NCBI GenBank assembly: GCA_019637395.1
Contig: JAHBVR010000015.1
Coordinates: 186,001-250,000, forward strand
Length of the DNA: 64,000 nt
Reading direction: 5' to 3'
From: Vulcanimicrobiota bacterium
Lineage (GTDB): Bacteria; Vulcanimicrobiota; Xenobia; Xenobiales; JADMJV01
The notes below the pieces were generated by a model. That model saw only the letters and a list, made by a program, of their open reading frames with translations. It made no database searches and had not been told where the DNA came from. The translations under genes and the position numbers were made by a program. Within the stretch, counting starts at the first letter, position 1, and each line of letters begins with the position of its first letter. This document shows positions 62,801 through 64,000 of this stretch, piece after piece.

Positions 62801-63253
62801 ATGAAGTTTCGGATTTTGCTTCTGTGCTGGTTATTGCTCCCGGTTGCCTGGCCGGAGGCCAGGCTGGACTGGGCGAGTCCTTTCGCGGTGGATGGGGTTC
62901 GTCTAGGGGATAGCAAGCAGCAGGTCTTCAAGGCGTTGGGCGCCCCTCGGGAGAGTTCGCGCAGTCAGTTGGAAGTATGGAAATACAAGGATCTGGAAGT
63001 CACTTTTCGCAGCGGCGACGTATGCCGGTTGTATGGCCTGGCTCTGCAGCAGAACAACCAGACGCTGGTGCGGGTGGGTGAGCTGGCCGCAGTGGTCCGG
63101 GGACGTTTTGGGGAGCCCGAGAGCAACCAGGCTCTCGGGGTTCAGCAGCATCCCGAGGTGGAGGTGATGATGTATCAAAATGCAACCACCACCATCGGCG
63201 TATTTTCCCGAGCGGGCCGGGTGTCATTGGTGGGCCTGAGCCGCCGCTCTTAA
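62801..63253 (+). CDS. Small secreted protein with a BamE/SmpA-like motif
   Basis: From the ATG at 62801 (AGGTGGG upstream) the protein has 150 residues. It has a Sec signal peptide (KFRILLLCWLLLPVAWPEA) and a domain starting VDGVRLGDSKQQVFKALGAP, which matches the 'G..lG.s..eV...lG.P' signature of BamE/SmpA-like folds, then WKYKDLEVTFRSGDVCRLYG. No lipobox is present. It diverges from the A2M-like gene. The in-frame ATG at 62699 would hide the signal peptide. Confidence 0.75.
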   Translation: MKFRILLLCWLLLPVAWPEARLDWASPFAVDGVRLGDSKQQVFKALGAPRESSRSQLEVWKYKDLEVTFRSGDVCRLYGLALQQNNQTLVRVGELAAVVRGRFGEPESNQALGVQQHPEVEVMMYQNATTTIGVFSRAGRVSLVGLSRRS

Positions 63254-63357
63254 TGGCCCCCCCGCCCGGCCAGTACTTGCGTCCTGGTCGGGCCGGGACA
63301 TGGATGTCTGGGCCAGGGGGAGCCGCGGGCATAGGGTGGGCAAAACGGAGGTACTTC

Positions 63358-63882
63358 TTGAAGCTTATGCCTGTACTGATGCTGGCCGCGGTTCTGGCCG
63401 GCTGCAGTTCCAAACCGCCCGACGAGGCCGGCGGACAGCCCACTCCAAGGGTGACTCAGACCGTCACCGCCAGCCCCACTCCCGCCGAGACACCCACTCC
63501 GGAGGCGACCCACTACCGGATGCTTACGTTGATGGCAGGACACGCCGACGTCACTTTCGTGGTCGCCCTGAACGGCAACACGGTGGGTACGCTCAACGGA
63601 GACACCAACGGTGACCTGACCCCGTCGGTGCTGCCAGGCGACAACTCGGTGGTGGTCTCCTGGACCCTGGCTCATCCTTTGAAGTCGGGCGAGAAAGCCA
63701 CTCTGACCATCGAGCGCCGGATCCCCGGCCAGGATGGCTGGACCACCGTTTTCTCCCGAGTGGTGGACTCTACCACCAAGATCAAAGAAGCCAGGGGGAC
63801 ATTTGCCAACGAAGCGATAGGCGACAATTCCGCCCTGGAGGGCAGTTCCAATGGCTCTTCCGTAGGCCAACCTTCTCAATGA
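63358..63882 (+). CDS. Lipoprotein of unknown function with TTG start
   Basis: From the TTG at 63358 (GGAGG 7 bases upstream) the protein has 174 residues and a typical lipoprotein signal (LMLAAVLAGCSSK, Cys16). A Thr/Pro-rich linker (TASPTPAETPTPEATH) is followed by a compact beta-rich domain (HADVTFVVALNGNTVGTLNG, then GDNSVVVSWTLAHPL and GEKATLTIERRIPGQDGW). The longer frame from 63253 would place the signal peptide internally. The 118 bp between its stop and the window end show no gene. Confidence 0.75.
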   Translation: MKLMPVLMLAAVLAGCSSKPPDEAGGQPTPRVTQTVTASPTPAETPTPEATHYRMLTLMAGHADVTFVVALNGNTVGTLNGDTNGDLTPSVLPGDNSVVVSWTLAHPLKSGEKATLTIERRIPGQDGWTTVFSRVVDSTTKIKEARGTFANEAIGDNSALEGSSNGSSVGQPSQ

Positions 63883-64000
63883 ATATCCTATGAACATTCG
63901 CCACAAGCCTGACGGTCCGGTGCAACCGGTTTACATCGCGGCGGCGTTCTGGTGAACGTAGAATCGGGCGACACCGGCATGGAGTGATTCGAAAGCAGTG

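Noticed and set aside
63883-64000. Short frames after the last lipoprotein gene
   Set aside because: The ATGs lead to stops within about 22 codons; no gene can be supported at the right edge.

Overview
The window looks like chromosomal DNA of a GC-rich diderm (Gram-negative-type) bacterium. The evidence is a complete TonB/ExbB/ExbD set, a TonB-dependent outer-membrane receptor, several lipoproteins with clear lipoboxes, an elongation locus (maf-mreB-mreC-mreD-mrdA) and two type IV pilus/type II secretion-type pseudopilin clusters. No rRNA, tRNA or CRISPR was seen, so I do not name a taxon. GTG and TTG starts and 1-16 bp gene overlaps are common.

Layout. 1-5.2 kb: the end of a probable bestrophin-like gene, a lipoprotein, then maf-mreBCD-mrdA. 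5.2-7.1 kb: exbB-exbD-tonB on the minus strand. 7.2-12.5 kb: a beta-propeller lipoprotein, a PilX-like protein, two prepilins and a secreted repeat protein. 12.5-24.2 kb: a signalling block of three plus-strand genes: a multi-PAS hybrid kinase, a REC-kinase protein that lacks the phospho-acceptor histidine, and a 2250-residue poly-HAMP hybrid kinase with thirteen 92-residue repeats and three receivers. 24.2-26.9 kb: a small island between two arrays of the same ~50-bp hairpin repeat, holding two small minus-strand genes and a frameshifted HTH/nuclease gene. 27-34 kb: small and low-complexity proteins, a REC/degenerate HD-GYP/BTAD regulator overlapping a GspF/PilC gene, and a membrane GAF histidine kinase. 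34.3-46.1 kb: an eleven-gene purine operon (purH split in two, then C-D-N-F-E-K-M-SL-Q) in which consecutive genes overlap by a few bases. 46.1-46.8 kb: a decayed serpin. 46.8-54.3 kb, minus strand: a nitronate-monooxygenase-like gene, a coiled-coil protein built on a 21-bp tandem repeat, a lipoprotein, a TonB-dependent receptor, a DUF1826 protein, a myeloperoxidase-type heme peroxidase and a tiny membrane protein. 54.6-63.9 kb: a second pseudopilin operon with an embedded beta-propeller gene, a divergent GspF/PilC gene, a Tat-exported berberine-bridge-type flavoprotein, a partial alpha-2-macroglobulin-like protein and two small secreted proteins.

How parts connect. The exbB-exbD-tonB operon and the receptor 44 kb away share a 20-bp AT-rich GATAA-type box (19/20 identical), which suggests one metal-responsive regulon. 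Both pilin clusters carry a beta-propeller gene and both GspF-type genes stand apart from them. The main oddities are the inverted hairpin-repeat arrays that follow gene 3' ends, the frameshifted HTH/nuclease, the phenylalanine-substituted kinase, the HD-less HD-GYP domain in the BTAD regulator, and remnants of two eukaryote-like protease-inhibitor families (serpin, alpha-2-macroglobulin). All functions are read from sequence motifs by eye; no search was run.
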